Made by a program: the position numbers and the translations under genes. The notes beneath the pieces were generated by a model. That model made no database searches and had not been told where the DNA came from. It saw only the letters and a program-made list of their open reading frames with translations. Shown here in pieces: positions 34,185 to 42,319 of a DNA stretch of 64,000 nucleotides (the stretch's first letter is position 1; each line of letters starts with the position of its first letter). The DNA is from Fimbriimonas ginsengisoli Gsoil 348. Lineage in GTDB: Bacteria > Armatimonadota > Fimbriimonadia > Fimbriimonadales > Fimbriimonadaceae. The DNA lies in NCBI RefSeq assembly GCF_000724625.1, contig NZ_CP007139.1, positions 3,038,001 through 3,102,000 on the forward strand, in the 5' to 3' direction.

Positions 34185-35189
34185 TTAGAGGATCAGCATT
34201 GAGTCTCCAAAGCTCAAAAAGCGATAGCTTTCCGATAGCGCTTCGCGATATGCCTTCATCACATTCTCCCGCCCGGCCATCGCCGAAATCATCATCAGCA
34301 TCGTCGTGCGGGGCATGTGAAAGTTGGTGAACATCCCGTCGACGATCCGAAAATCGTATCCGGGCCTTATATAGAGCCTCGACACCCTCTCTCCCGGCTC
34401 TACCCGGCGACGGTCCACGGCGAACGTCTCGAGCGTACGAACCGATGTCGTTCCTACTGCGATGATTCTGCCCCGCGCCCCGTTTATCTTTGATGCGGTT
34501 TCTTGCGATATATCGCATCTCTCGCCATGAATGGGATGATCGGACGGGTCTTCGGCCTGGACCGGTCGAAACGTGTCTAGCCCTACATGCAGCGTCACGC
34601 GCGCCGTCTCCACCCCCTTCCGAGCCAATACATCGAAGATCTCCGGCGTAAAATGGAGCCCCGCCGTCGGCGCGGCCGCGCTGCCTTCGTGGCGGCCATA
34701 AACCGTCTGGTATCGCTCCTTATCCCGGAGCGCCTCATGGATGTACGGAGGGAGCGGCGCGAGGCCGAAAGTGCTCAACCGGTCTTTGAGGTCCGCTTGG
34801 GGCGCGAACTGAAGCAATTTTCGACCCTCTTCTCGTTCCTCCAAAACTTCGGCCTGAAGCTCTCCCTCGAACAAAACCTCGGCTCCCGGGCGCATCCGCC
34901 GGCCCGGCTTAATCAGCGCCTCGTAAACCCCCGGCGCCTCCTCCCGTAGCAGCAGTGCCTCGACCGTTCCGCCGGTCGGCTTGTGCCCGATCAGCCGCAC
35001 CGCGGAGACCCGCGTATCGTTCAGCACCAGGAGGTCGCCCTCGCGTAGGAGGTCCACCACCTCCCGGAACGCCCGATGGCGCACTTCACCGGTGGAGCGG
35101 TCCAGGTGGAGTAGGCGAGAGGCGGCCCGGTCCACGAGCGGGGTTTGGGCGATCCGCTCTTCCGGGAGGACGTAGTCGTAGTCGCTCAG
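34185..35189 (-). CDS. queA: S-adenosylmethionine:tRNA ribosyltransferase-isomerase
   Basis: QueA builds epoxyqueuosine in tRNA by transferring the ribosyl part of SAM to preQ1. The frame shows the family hallmarks: LVLNDTRVSAVRL, PLPPYIHE, YQTVYG...GSAAAPTAGLHFT, VTLHVGLDTFRPV and NFHMPRTTMLMM. The conserved N-terminus (SDYDYVLPEERIAQTP) is encoded upstream of the first GTG (35135), and no ATG, GTG or TTG precedes it in frame. The likely start is therefore a CTG at 35189 that overlaps the HAD stop as CTGA, with GGAG 4 nt before it. That gives 334 residues, close to family length. Confidence 0.93.
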   Translation of the reverse strand: MSDYDYVLPEERIAQTPLVDRAASRLLHLDRSTGEVRHRAFREVVDLLREGDLLVLNDTRVSAVRLIGHKPTGGTVEALLLREEAPGVYEALIKPGRRMRPGAEVLFEGELQAEVLEEREEGRKLLQFAPQADLKDRLSTFGLAPLPPYIHEALRDKERYQTVYGRHEGSAAAPTAGLHFTPEIFDVLARKGVETARVTLHVGLDTFRPVQAEDPSDHPIHGERCDISQETASKINGARGRIIAVGTTSVRTLETFAVDRRRVEPGERVSRLYIRPGYDFRIVDGMFTNFHMPRTTMLMMISAMAGRENVMKAYREALSESYRFLSFGDSMLIL

Positions 35190-35890
35190 GCGCTCCAGGC
35201 GAAACCCTCCGGCAACTCGTCCAGGCTGCGGATGACTCCGGGACGCGACTTCTCCGCACGGCGGTCGAGTAGCAGCGCGCGTATCCCGGCCGCCTGGGCC
35301 CCATCGATATCGTCCCTCGGGCTGTCGCCAACGTGCACCACCTCGTTAGGCTCCACCCCTAGGCGTTCCAAGGCGATCCGGAAAAGAGCGGGATCGGGCT
35401 TCTCCGGACCCTCCTCTAACGAAGCGATGACCCGTTCGAAGTAGGCCAACAGATCGATCGACTCCAAGACCCGCGAAAGGGAAAGGTCCCAGTTCGAAAC
35501 GACTGCCATCCGCATCCCCTGGTTGCGAAGCCGCTCCAGACAAGGGCGGGTGTCCGGAAACGGGGGAAACCAGGTGTCTCCGCCACTGTAAGCGAGCTCC
35601 TCGCCAAGCACCAAAAACCGCTCGGCCAGCGCCGCCGGGTACCCGTGAAGTTCGAGCCATGTCCGATAAAGCGCCGACCAAAATTCCCGAAGCTGAGCCG
35701 GGTCGCGAGTAAGGTTGGCACGCTCATAGTGCGGCCTCCACTCCAAGAACAGCTCGCCGTAGGCGGCGAACGCCTCATCCGGTAGCTCCAAGCCGAGTCG
35801 CCCGGTCATCAGGCGGACGGAGCCTGAGGGGGACCATTTCAAGTCGACGAGGGTCGCGGCGCAATCGAAGGTGACGAGCTTGGGAGTCAA
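35186..35890 (-). CDS. HAD superfamily hydrolase (subfamily IA)
   Basis: A 234-residue haloacid-dehalogenase-fold protein with an alpha-helical cap. Motif I is FDCAATLVD: the nucleophile Asp is present, but the +2 general acid Asp of typical phosphatases is Ala. Motif II is VVSNWD, motif III Lys is in EKPDPALF, and motif IV is HVGDSPRDDIDGA. The changed motif I raises doubt about phosphatase activity or suggests another chemistry, since dehalogenases have Tyr there. Its stop codon overlaps the presumed CTG start of queA, implying coupling. Confidence 0.87.
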   Translation of the reverse strand: MTPKLVTFDCAATLVDLKWSPSGSVRLMTGRLGLELPDEAFAAYGELFLEWRPHYERANLTRDPAQLREFWSALYRTWLELHGYPAALAERFLVLGEELAYSGGDTWFPPFPDTRPCLERLRNQGMRMAVVSNWDLSLSRVLESIDLLAYFERVIASLEEGPEKPDPALFRIALERLGVEPNEVVHVGDSPRDDIDGAQAAGIRALLLDRRAEKSRPGVIRSLDELPEGFAWSA

Positions 35891-36013
35891 CGGAGATATT
35901 TAACCTTTCCCGTAACAGGCGGCACCGTTCGGAAGTATAGATGCATAGATGGCCAGCCGCTTTTCGGGTTCCGAGACAGCGTAAACTCTGGCGGTAAAGG
36001 ATTAGAGAAAAAC

Positions 36014-36730
36014 ATGAGGACCAGAATTCACGCGATCGGAATCCTCGCTGTCATTGCCTTGTCGACCGTTGCATTCGCGGCCGTCGACGGCTTCAGCGTA
36101 GCCCGTAAGGCCAAGAAAGACGAAGTTCACAAGTATTCGATGAAGGCCGACGTCGACTACAGCGGGGTTCCCGTCGTCGTCAACGCCACCATTTCAGAGA
36201 AGGTGACCGACGTCGCCGCCGACGGGGCATACACCCTGGAGCAGATGCAAGTCGATGGCAAGGTGACGATCAACGGATCGACCAGCGATATGCCCGGCGG
36301 ACCGCCGACCTCGATGATCTACAAAGCGAACGGCGAGGTCTCCAAAATCCTCGGCGACAAAGCTCAGGCGACCGGAGGCGCATATCGAATGGCGAACCTC
36401 GGACTCCTTGTCGACCCCGGCAAAGCGCTCGCCGTCGGCGACGCTTGGACCTTCGATGTCAAGGCAGACAAGACCCTTGGAACGGTTGCCGCCAAAGCCG
36501 ACTTCAAACTTCTCGGCGAGGAGAAGATCGGAACTCACGATACGCTAAAGGTCAAGGCGACCGTGAAAGAAACCGAAGGCGACGCCCCCGCAACCAGCGA
36601 CGGCACGATGTGGATCGACAAAGCAGATGGTTCCATGATCAAAACCGAAGTCAAGTGGACCAACGCCCCCTTCCCAGGCTCGCCCGCCCCGTTAAACGCA
36701 ACGGTAAAGATCGAGAGAGTAGACAAGTAG
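36014..36730 (+). CDS. Secreted protein of unknown function
   Basis: A 238-residue exported protein (signal peptide MRTRIHAIGILAVIALSTVAFA). The mature part appears all-beta with alternating charged/hydrophobic strands: VHKYSMKADVDYSG, ISEKVTDVAADGAYTLEQMQVDGKV, TLKVKATVKETEGD. This resembles the DUF6263-like group that binds or buffers something in the periplasm, but I cannot name a function. It has no neighbour on its strand and is followed by a composite repeat element. Confidence 0.72.
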   Translation: MRTRIHAIGILAVIALSTVAFAAVDGFSVARKAKKDEVHKYSMKADVDYSGVPVVVNATISEKVTDVAADGAYTLEQMQVDGKVTINGSTSDMPGGPPTSMIYKANGEVSKILGDKAQATGGAYRMANLGLLVDPGKALAVGDAWTFDVKADKTLGTVAAKADFKLLGEEKIGTHDTLKVKATVKETEGDAPATSDGTMWIDKADGSMIKTEVKWTNAPFPGSPAPLNATVKIERVDK

Positions 36731-36732
36731 GA

Positions 36733-36907
36733 CGTAGCGTCGGCGCCTCGCCGATGCTTTCGTTCATGGCGTTAAGGCGTTGGACGTAAAGGCGTTATCG
36801 GATAAGGCTTCACCTGAGCAATGGGACGAATGTGACGATTGGGTCATCTGGGACCCATGAGTCCCATCTGTCCCATTCGTCCCATCAGGGGCATCGACCA
36901 ACACCTA
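36733..36907. repeat. Composite repeat: palindrome, GGCGTT units and 12-bp inverted repeat
   Basis: A CGTAGCGTCGGCGCC...palindrome end (36734-36756) is followed by GGCGTTAAGGCGTTGG units (36764-36797). A 12-bp perfect inverted repeat comes next (ATGGGACGAATG at 36821, CATTCGTCCCAT at 36874). Opposite-orientation AACGCCTAACGCC units (36907-36919) run into the thymidine kinase gene, where they encode its last residues and stop codon. Confidence 0.8.
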
Positions 36908-37483
36908 ACGCCTAACGCCTCGCACCTTATAACAGCGCCGGCACCGCGCCTCGTACGATTCGGTGGCTCCGATCAGAATAATCGGATCGTCCCAGTGGGC
37001 CGGTTTGCCGTTGATAACTCGGTAGGTGTGGCTTGCCGGGGCGCCGCACTTCATACAGATGGCGCGGAGCTTAATGACCTCGTCGGCGACCGCCATTAGC
37101 TTAGGCATCGGTCCAAAGGGTTGGCGTCGAAAATCTTGGTCTAACCCCGCGAGGATTACTTCGCGCCCCGCGTCGGCCATTTCCACCGCGAAGTCGACGA
37201 TCGAATCGTCGAAGAACTGCGCCTCCTCCACCAACACGACCTGCGTCTCTTTCTCCACCTGTTCGCGGATCTCGCGTACCGATTTCACCGGCGCCGCCTC
37301 ATGCGACACCCCCATATGCGTCACGACCATCGCTTCGTCGTAGCGAATGTCGATGGTCGGCTTAAACACCTGCACCACCTTCCGCGCATACAAAGCCCTC
37401 CGAGCAAGCCGAATCAACTCCTCACTCTTCCCCGCGAACATGGAGCCGCAGACGACGGTTATCTTTCCCATTTGCTTGGTCAT
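36905..37483 (-). CDS. tdk: Thymidine kinase (type II)
   Basis: A 192-residue salvage enzyme that phosphorylates thymidine. It has a P-loop GSMFAGKS (about 13-20), the catalytic Glu in LVEEAQFF (about 87), the lasso loop and four zinc cysteines (CMKC near 142-145, CRRC near 180-183). I start it at 37483, where ATGA overlaps the upstream gene's stop; MGK at 37471 is an alternative. The last residues, VRGVRR-stop, are encoded by TAGGCGTT-type repeat units, so the natural C-terminus may have been altered by repeat insertion. Confidence 0.93.
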   Translation of the reverse strand: MTKQMGKITVVCGSMFAGKSEELIRLARRALYARKVVQVFKPTIDIRYDEAMVVTHMGVSHEAAPVKSVREIREQVEKETQVVLVEEAQFFDDSIVDFAVEMADAGREVILAGLDQDFRRQPFGPMPKLMAVADEVIKLRAICMKCGAPASHTYRVINGKPAHWDDPIILIGATESYEARCRRCYKVRGVRR

Positions 37484-37899
37484 GTGGACTGTGGCTTGTG
37501 AATTGTGGACTGAGGTTGCTCCCGTAAGCACCATTGGGCAGAGTGAAATTGCATAGCTCTCAACGTTGACAAAACCTTGGAATAGCCTTCGTCAAGTTCA
37601 TCGAAGGTGGACGAGTCGATGTACCCGCATGCAAATGCGAAGTCGAGCCACTCTTGCGTCTCCGCCGCTTCAGCGCAAGAATCGGAAAGCTTGGCGCAAA
37701 AGGCTGCTTCGTACCGCCTTTTCTGCCACGCCTCCGCCATATTCGCGGTCACCGAGCGTGATGAGCGCCTTATTTGGTCGGTCAGGGCGTAACGCTCTTC
37801 CTTTGGAAAGGAAGAAGACAGTTCGAAAATGCGCATTGCCAAAGCAAACGCCTTTTTTCGTACCTCCAGATCGCGATGATGCTTTACCGGCTCAGCCAT
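37480..37899 (-). CDS. Four-helix bundle protein of the 23S rRNA intervening-sequence (IVP) family
   Basis: A 139-residue protein of the S23/IVP four-helix bundle group: KHHRDLEVRKKAFALAMRIF, ALTDQIRRSSRSVTANMAEAWQKR, and a third helix around TQEWLDFAF. Relatives are encoded in 23S rRNA intervening sequences and as accessory proteins of diversity-generating retroelements, but most stand-alone copies have no known role. Inverted heptamer arrays flank the gene. The right one gives its GAGGGG ribosome-binding site. The left one encodes the odd tail EQPQSTIHKPQST, the stop and the ATG of tdk. Confidence 0.88.
   Translation of the reverse strand: MAEPVKHHRDLEVRKKAFALAMRIFELSSSFPKEERYALTDQIRRSSRSVTANMAEAWQKRRYEAAFCAKLSDSCAEAAETQEWLDFAFACGYIDSSTFDELDEGYSKVLSTLRAMQFHSAQWCLREQPQSTIHKPQST
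37481..37515. repeat. TGGACTG heptamer array, left flank of the IVP gene
   Basis: Four 7-bp units TGGACTG, TGGCTTG, TGAATTG, TGGACTG run from 37485, within CATGTGGACTGTG...GTGGACTGAGG. The same sequence minus one unit, inverted, is found at 37908-37934. Confidence 0.8.
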
Positions 37900-37907
37900 G
37901 CCAACCC

Positions 37908-37934
37908 CTCAGTCCACAGTTCACAGTCCACATG
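37908..37934. repeat. TGGACTG heptamer array, right flank (inverted)
   Basis: The reverse complement reads CATGTGGACTGTGAACTG followed by TGGACTGAGG, matching the left flank except for one missing 7-bp unit and one substitution. It carries the ribosome-binding sequence of the IVP gene. Confidence 0.8.
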
Positions 37935-37942
37935 GCCACAGG

Positions 37943-38272
37943 CTACTCTTCATCCCCGCCCTCCCCCGCCATGTCCGCCTCGAACATCTCCTCCATTTCG
38001 CCGGACACATCCTCGTCCATCGCCCGTCCCATTTCTTTCATCATCTCTCGCATCTGAGCCGGGGAGTCGGGTTCTCCCATCGTCTCCAGCCGGTCCGCTA
38101 TCTCGTCGACTCGGTCGTCCTCGTTCCGGTACCGAGCAAACCGGCTTACCAGCTTCGCGGTGTCGGAGCTGCCGCAATGGGGGCACTTTTCGTCGTCAGG
38201 TTCGGCGGTCATTCCGACGAGGGCCGAAAACTTTCGGTGGCAGCTCTGGCATCGGTATTCGAAAACGGGCAC
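37943..38272 (-). CDS. FmdB family zinc-ribbon protein
   Basis: A 109-residue protein. The first ~45 residues form the CxxC...CxxC zinc ribbon of the FmdB/CxxC_CXXC_SSSS family (MPVFEYRCQSCHRKF, then EKCPHCGSS). The rest is a highly acidic helical tail (EMMKEMGRAMDEDVSGEMEEMFEAD). Members are small putative regulators or nucleic-acid-binding proteins with no proven function. It is upstream of the IVP and tdk genes on the same strand. Confidence 0.85.
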   Translation of the reverse strand: MPVFEYRCQSCHRKFSALVGMTAEPDDEKCPHCGSSDTAKLVSRFARYRNEDDRVDEIADRLETMGEPDSPAQMREMMKEMGRAMDEDVSGEMEEMFEADMAGEGGDEE

Positions 38273-38361
38273 CTATCAAGGATACCGATCGACCGGGAGC
38301 TGGCCCATTCCCTCGCAGACAAACCTGGTTATTGCTCTTGTATTAAGGGGTTGAATCCAAC

Positions 38362-38400
38362 CTTAACTTCTACTTAACTTTCTCTAAATATTGTTAAGGG
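38362..38400 (+). promoter_or_regulatory. 11-bp direct repeats upstream of the porin (PhoB/OmpR-type box)
   Basis: CTTAAC occurs at 38362 and 38373, and a related CTAAAT at 38384, exactly 11 bp apart each time. That is the spacing of direct repeats bound by OmpR/PhoB-family response regulators. TAAATA at 38385 could serve as the -10 box, with transcription starting just before the GTG at 38402. Confidence 0.55.
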
Positions 38401-38401
38401 C

Positions 38402-39670
38402 GTGACGTGCCGTCTTTCGCCACTTGTTTTTCTCGCCATCGCCACGACCGCTTCTGCCCAAAGCCCAACGCCCAACGTAAAGAAGGAAGCCGAGCGGCTC
38501 CGCATCTCTGCCGAAGCTAAGGCGAAGGAAATCGGCAAGCTGACGGCCGGCGGGAATCTTACGAGCAGCGACGAGGCGCTTCGCCTCCTCCAGCAGGCGG
38601 TCGACGAGCTGAAAGAGATCCGCATGCGGTTAAAGGCACTGGAAGGGCACTCCTCAGCGCCGGATAACTCGGCTTCCGCGCCCTCCCGGGTGAATCTCGG
38701 GGGATACATGCAGTTCCAGTATCAAGACACGGATCGAAAGGGATCCAGTCAGTTCGACGCCTTTCGTTTTCGCCGAGTCGAACCTTCGCTTGAAATCACC
38801 GATTCGCTTCGGTTGGCCGGCAAGATTACTTTCGATCTCGCAACCGGTGGCAACCAAACCCAGGCTCAGCTTCGGGACGCTTGGGTTCGGTACGACTTTG
38901 GCGGCGGAGCTCACCTTGGACACGACCGAGCGTTCGCCGGCCAGATGGCGATTCCCGTGGGATACGAGCTCGAGCGATCCCCCAGCGAAATAGAGCTCCC
39001 CGAGCGGGCTGAATACAACCAAATCCTGTTCGCTACCGAGCGGAGCCGCGGCCTCAAGGTCCGCCGCGAGGGGCGCGACGGGATGTTGCAGGCGTCGGTC
39101 ATGAATTCGCTGACGATCGGCGATCCGGAGCAAGCCAACCTAGCGCCCGGACCGGGCAACCGGCTCGCCGTCACCCTCGGCGGGAGGTTCGTGCGAGGCA
39201 ACACTTCCGTGGGCCTCTCGGGAATGGCTGGCGACCGCCCCGCCTACACTTCCGGGGGACCAACCTCGCCCAAAGTTTCACGAAGGTTCGCTTTCCTAGA
39301 TTTGGAGCAGCGGCATCTGCTCTTTCCCCGTTTCAACCTTCACGCCGAAGTGATGCGCGGTAACGACCGTCTTCCCACGGCGACCTCGGCCGCGACGAAT
39401 GTGGACCACCCTCTGAGCGGATACCACCTCCTGGGGACCTATCAACTCTCCGCAATGGACGAGCTCGCCGCAAGATGGGAAGGGTTCGATCCAAACCTGG
39501 ATTCGGCCGGAAACGCTTTTCACGGTATGGGACTGGCCTATATCCGCAATCTCTCCCGAGATATGAAGCTCACCTTCGCTCACGAAGTCTTCATCGACGA
39601 GTCGAGAACCACGCCATTCCACCAAACCCGCTACGGCCAGTCCACCATCCGCCTCCAAGTCCGCTTCTAG
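38402..39670 (+). CDS. Outer-membrane porin (OprO/OprP phosphate-porin-like)
   Basis: A 422-residue protein starting at GTG. The order is signal peptide (to TASA-Q, about residue 20), a coiled-coil periplasmic region (about 27-83: EAERLRISAEAKAKEIG...LKEIRMRLKALE), then a beta-barrel from about 95 (VNLGGYMQFQYQDTD) to the C-terminal Phe (RLQVRF), as required for barrel insertion. The arrangement matches phosphate-selective porins. The heptamer repeat CCCAACGCCCAACG (38463-38476) lies inside the coding sequence just after the cleavage site. The operator-like repeats upstream suit phosphate control. It implies a diderm envelope. Confidence 0.85.
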   Translation: MTCRLSPLVFLAIATTASAQSPTPNVKKEAERLRISAEAKAKEIGKLTAGGNLTSSDEALRLLQQAVDELKEIRMRLKALEGHSSAPDNSASAPSRVNLGGYMQFQYQDTDRKGSSQFDAFRFRRVEPSLEITDSLRLAGKITFDLATGGNQTQAQLRDAWVRYDFGGGAHLGHDRAFAGQMAIPVGYELERSPSEIELPERAEYNQILFATERSRGLKVRREGRDGMLQASVMNSLTIGDPEQANLAPGPGNRLAVTLGGRFVRGNTSVGLSGMAGDRPAYTSGGPTSPKVSRRFAFLDLEQRHLLFPRFNLHAEVMRGNDRLPTATSAATNVDHPLSGYHLLGTYQLSAMDELAARWEGFDPNLDSAGNAFHGMGLAYIRNLSRDMKLTFAHEVFIDESRTTPFHQTRYGQSTIRLQVRF

Positions 39671-40343
39671 CCCCTGGGACAAATTCCGGAGCCCCCTCTC
39701 CCTCCTTCGGATGTATGTGCCGAACGAGGGAGAGGGGGTTGGGGGTGAGGGAGTCCGGAACCGTAGCATCGGCTCCCAGCCGATGCTACGGTTCACGACC
39801 ATCCGACACCGCCCCTGACCCGGAGGGTCACCGAGCATAGCCAGGGTGTCAGCAGACCCCTGGTAAAGAGTCACCTATGATCCCCCGACCCGGACGGGTC
39901 GGAGAATCTTCTAAACGCCCTCCCAACCATCCTGGTCGTGTGAACGTGACCAAGCGCATCCATGAACTCTGCATCCCCGATCCCGGGTTAGCCGCCCACC
40001 ACCATCGACCATGAAGGGGTGGCGGAATCCCTTCAACCCCTCCGTGTCAACTCCCCGCAGAGACCGGGCGAGACGCCCGGGGTCCGGGGAGCGGACGAGG
40101 ACGCCCGCGCTCCGGGAGAGCCCGCTACCTTGCCTTCCTCAGAAAACGAGACCTACTGACCAGAGGTGAGGGAGCGCTAGCTTCAGCTTGCATGCAGCGT
40201 CGAGCTCAGTCGGCGCCCTCAGGAATGCAAGGAGACGCGGGCTGAAGTCCGCGCTCCATTTGCTCGAACCCCACCAGAAACCGGCGAGGCAACGAGTCAA
40301 ACCTCCAACCACCGTCCTTCGGTAAACTTGCTGCGAGCAGGCT
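39671..40343. other. Gene-free, repeat-rich spacer
   Basis: No coding frame is convincing. CCCCCTCTCCCTC (39692) pairs with GAGGGAGAGGGGG (39726), with outer arms TTCCGGA/TCCGGAA (39684, 39754). A perfect CGTAGCATCGGC...GCCGATGCTACG palindrome is at 39762-39790. Smaller GC-rich palindromes are scattered to about 40260 (for example GCGGGCTGAAGTCCGCG at 40227). The last ~80 bp must contain the promoter of the RNase gene. Confidence 0.7.
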
Positions 40344-42227
40344 GTGGCGAAACGGGTGGCAAAGAGTGGGCCGCCGAAGCAGCCGGCGAGACCGCCGAGA
40401 ACGCTAATGAGCAACCTAAAGAGCGGGCGCGGACGCAGAAGCGCGCGCCCCAATCAGAATTCTTCCTCCGAATCAGCCGGGTACGGCCCAAGATCCGCAG
40501 GAAACCGTAAAGAAATCATCGTCAACGTCTCGAATCGCGAGACCCGTATCGCTCTCCTCGAGGACAGCAAGCTAACCGAATACCGCGTCGAGCGCGAAGA
40601 GCGCGTCGTCGGCTCCATCTTCAAGGGAATCGTCCAAAACGTCCTCCCCGGAATGGACGCCGCCTTCGTCGACATCGGCCTGGAACGAAACGCGTTCCTA
40701 TACGTCGCCGACATCATTCCCGACGACGCGGGCGACAATTCCCCCGCCAGCGTCAAGCGTAGCGAACTGCGTCGCCGCAAGATCAAGGACCTCCTCAAAC
40801 CCGGCCAGCAGGTCATGGTGCAGGTCACCAAGGGCCCGCGCGGAACCAAGGGCGCCCGCGTCTCCACCCGGATCGCTCTGCCGGGGCGCTACGTCGTCCT
40901 CATGCCGGAGGCCGGTTCGGTTGGCGTGAGCCGCAAGATCGAAGATCGGAGTGAGCGCGAGCGGCTCCGCAAGATCGGCGACCGGATCATTCCCGACGGC
41001 TTCGGTCTCATCCTTCGCACCGAGTGCGAAAGCCGCACCGAAGCGGAGCTCAAGGCCGACGTAGGATTCTTGCAGCACCTTTGGGCCGACGTCCTCAAGA
41101 CCGCCAAGAAGATGCGCGCCCCTGCGTGCGTTCACAAGGACCAGACCCTGTTGTTCAGGACCGTGCGCGATATGTTCGGCGAGAACATCACCCGCATGGT
41201 GATCGACGATCCGGACGAGTACGAGAAGGTCCACCTCGTGGCTAGCCAGGTCGCGCCGCAGATGCGGGACAAGATCGAACTCTACGATCGCGACACCCCC
41301 CTCTTCGACCACTACGGAATCGAGAAAGAGCTCGAGCGGATCATGCAGCACAAGGTGCCGCTCAAGGCCGGCGGCTCGCTTGTCATCGACGAGATGGAGG
41401 CGCTGACCGCCATCGACGTCAATACAGGAAAGAATGTCGGCAGCTCTTCGCTGAACGACACCATCCTCCGCCAAAACTTGGAAGCCGCCGACGAGATCTT
41501 CCGCCAGTTGCGGCTCCGCGACATGGGCGGCATCATCGTCTGCGACTTCATCGACATGGAGTCGGAAGCAGATCGTAAGAAGCTGCTCGACCACTTCGTC
41601 GCCGGCCTCGCCAACGACCGGGCCCGCACCCGGGTCGGCCGCGTATCCTCCCTCGGTCTCATCGAGCTCACCCGCAAGCGCACCGGCGAGTCCGTTACTC
41701 AGGAGATCACCGAGATCTGCCCGATGTGCACCGGCATCGGTCGCATCGCCAGCAAGGAGACCGTCTCTCTCTGGATCGAGCGCGATATGTGGCGAAAGAT
41801 CCACGAAGCCGGGAACGCGTTCCTTATCGAGTGCCACCCCTCCGTGGTTGAGGCCCTGATCGGGCTTGACGGCGAGAACGTGGAGGAACTGGAGCACGAG
41901 ATGCGACGCGGTATCTACATCCGCGCCAACTTCGACATGGAGTACGAGGAGTACGAGATCCGCTCCGGCACCATCGAAGAGTTCGACCGCCAGTTCATGG
42001 GTTACCGCCGGGCGCAGGTGCTCGAAGCCAACGTCCGCCGCTCCGCGTTTGAAAACTCGAATAAGGTCATCGGCTGGACCGACTCCGGCTTCTACATCGA
42101 GCTGCTCGACGGCAACGAGTACCTCGGCGGCCGCGCCAAAGTCTGTCTCCAAGACATCCGCCGCTCCTACGCCGTCGCCGACGTCATCCTCCCCGGCACC
42201 GGCGCGCCGGTCCGAAGCCTGGCGTAA
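40344..42227 (+). CDS. rng: Ribonuclease E/G family endoribonuclease
   Basis: Up to 627 residues. The RNase E/G catalytic core begins at about residue 53 (KEIIVNVSNRETRIALLE). It has an S1-like domain (VGSIFKGIVQNVLPGMDAAFVDIG), the DNase-like catalytic part with the metal Asp in LTAIDVNTG and CDFIDM, and the zinc-link motif EICPMCTGIGRI. It cleaves single-stranded RNA in rRNA, tRNA and mRNA processing. There is no long RNase E scaffold tail, so RNase G is the better name. The first ~50 residues are basic and low-complexity; ATG 40407 is an alternative start. Confidence 0.92.
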   Translation: MAKRVAKSGPPKQPARPPRTLMSNLKSGRGRRSARPNQNSSSESAGYGPRSAGNRKEIIVNVSNRETRIALLEDSKLTEYRVEREERVVGSIFKGIVQNVLPGMDAAFVDIGLERNAFLYVADIIPDDAGDNSPASVKRSELRRRKIKDLLKPGQQVMVQVTKGPRGTKGARVSTRIALPGRYVVLMPEAGSVGVSRKIEDRSERERLRKIGDRIIPDGFGLILRTECESRTEAELKADVGFLQHLWADVLKTAKKMRAPACVHKDQTLLFRTVRDMFGENITRMVIDDPDEYEKVHLVASQVAPQMRDKIELYDRDTPLFDHYGIEKELERIMQHKVPLKAGGSLVIDEMEALTAIDVNTGKNVGSSSLNDTILRQNLEAADEIFRQLRLRDMGGIIVCDFIDMESEADRKKLLDHFVAGLANDRARTRVGRVSSLGLIELTRKRTGESVTQEITEICPMCTGIGRIASKETVSLWIERDMWRKIHEAGNAFLIECHPSVVEALIGLDGENVEELEHEMRRGIYIRANFDMEYEEYEIRSGTIEEFDRQFMGYRRAQVLEANVRRSAFENSNKVIGWTDSGFYIELLDGNEYLGGRAKVCLQDIRRSYAVADVILPGTGAPVRSLA

Positions 42228-42262
42228 CTCGGACCGCTCGTCTCCAGACTGGCTTATTCCGG

Positions 42263-42313
42263 AATTCGGCATTCCCTCGGGGAATGCCGAAGGGGAACCG
42301 GTCCGGAGACCGG
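42263..42313. repeat. Hairpins downstream of the RNase gene
   Basis: TTCGGCATTCCC/GGGGAATGCCGAA forms a long stem and CCGGTC-CGGA-GACCGG a second one. Neither is followed by a T tract. They lie between the convergent RNase and lipoprotein genes and could slow or end transcription on both strands. Confidence 0.6.
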
Positions 42314-42319
42314 CGCTCC

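Noticed and set aside
40698-42272. 524-codon open frame on the strand opposite the RNase E/G gene
   Set aside because: It mirrors the GC-rich codon pattern of rng, has no recognisable domain and is low in complexity (many Asp, Val, Leu, Ala). It is a shadow frame.
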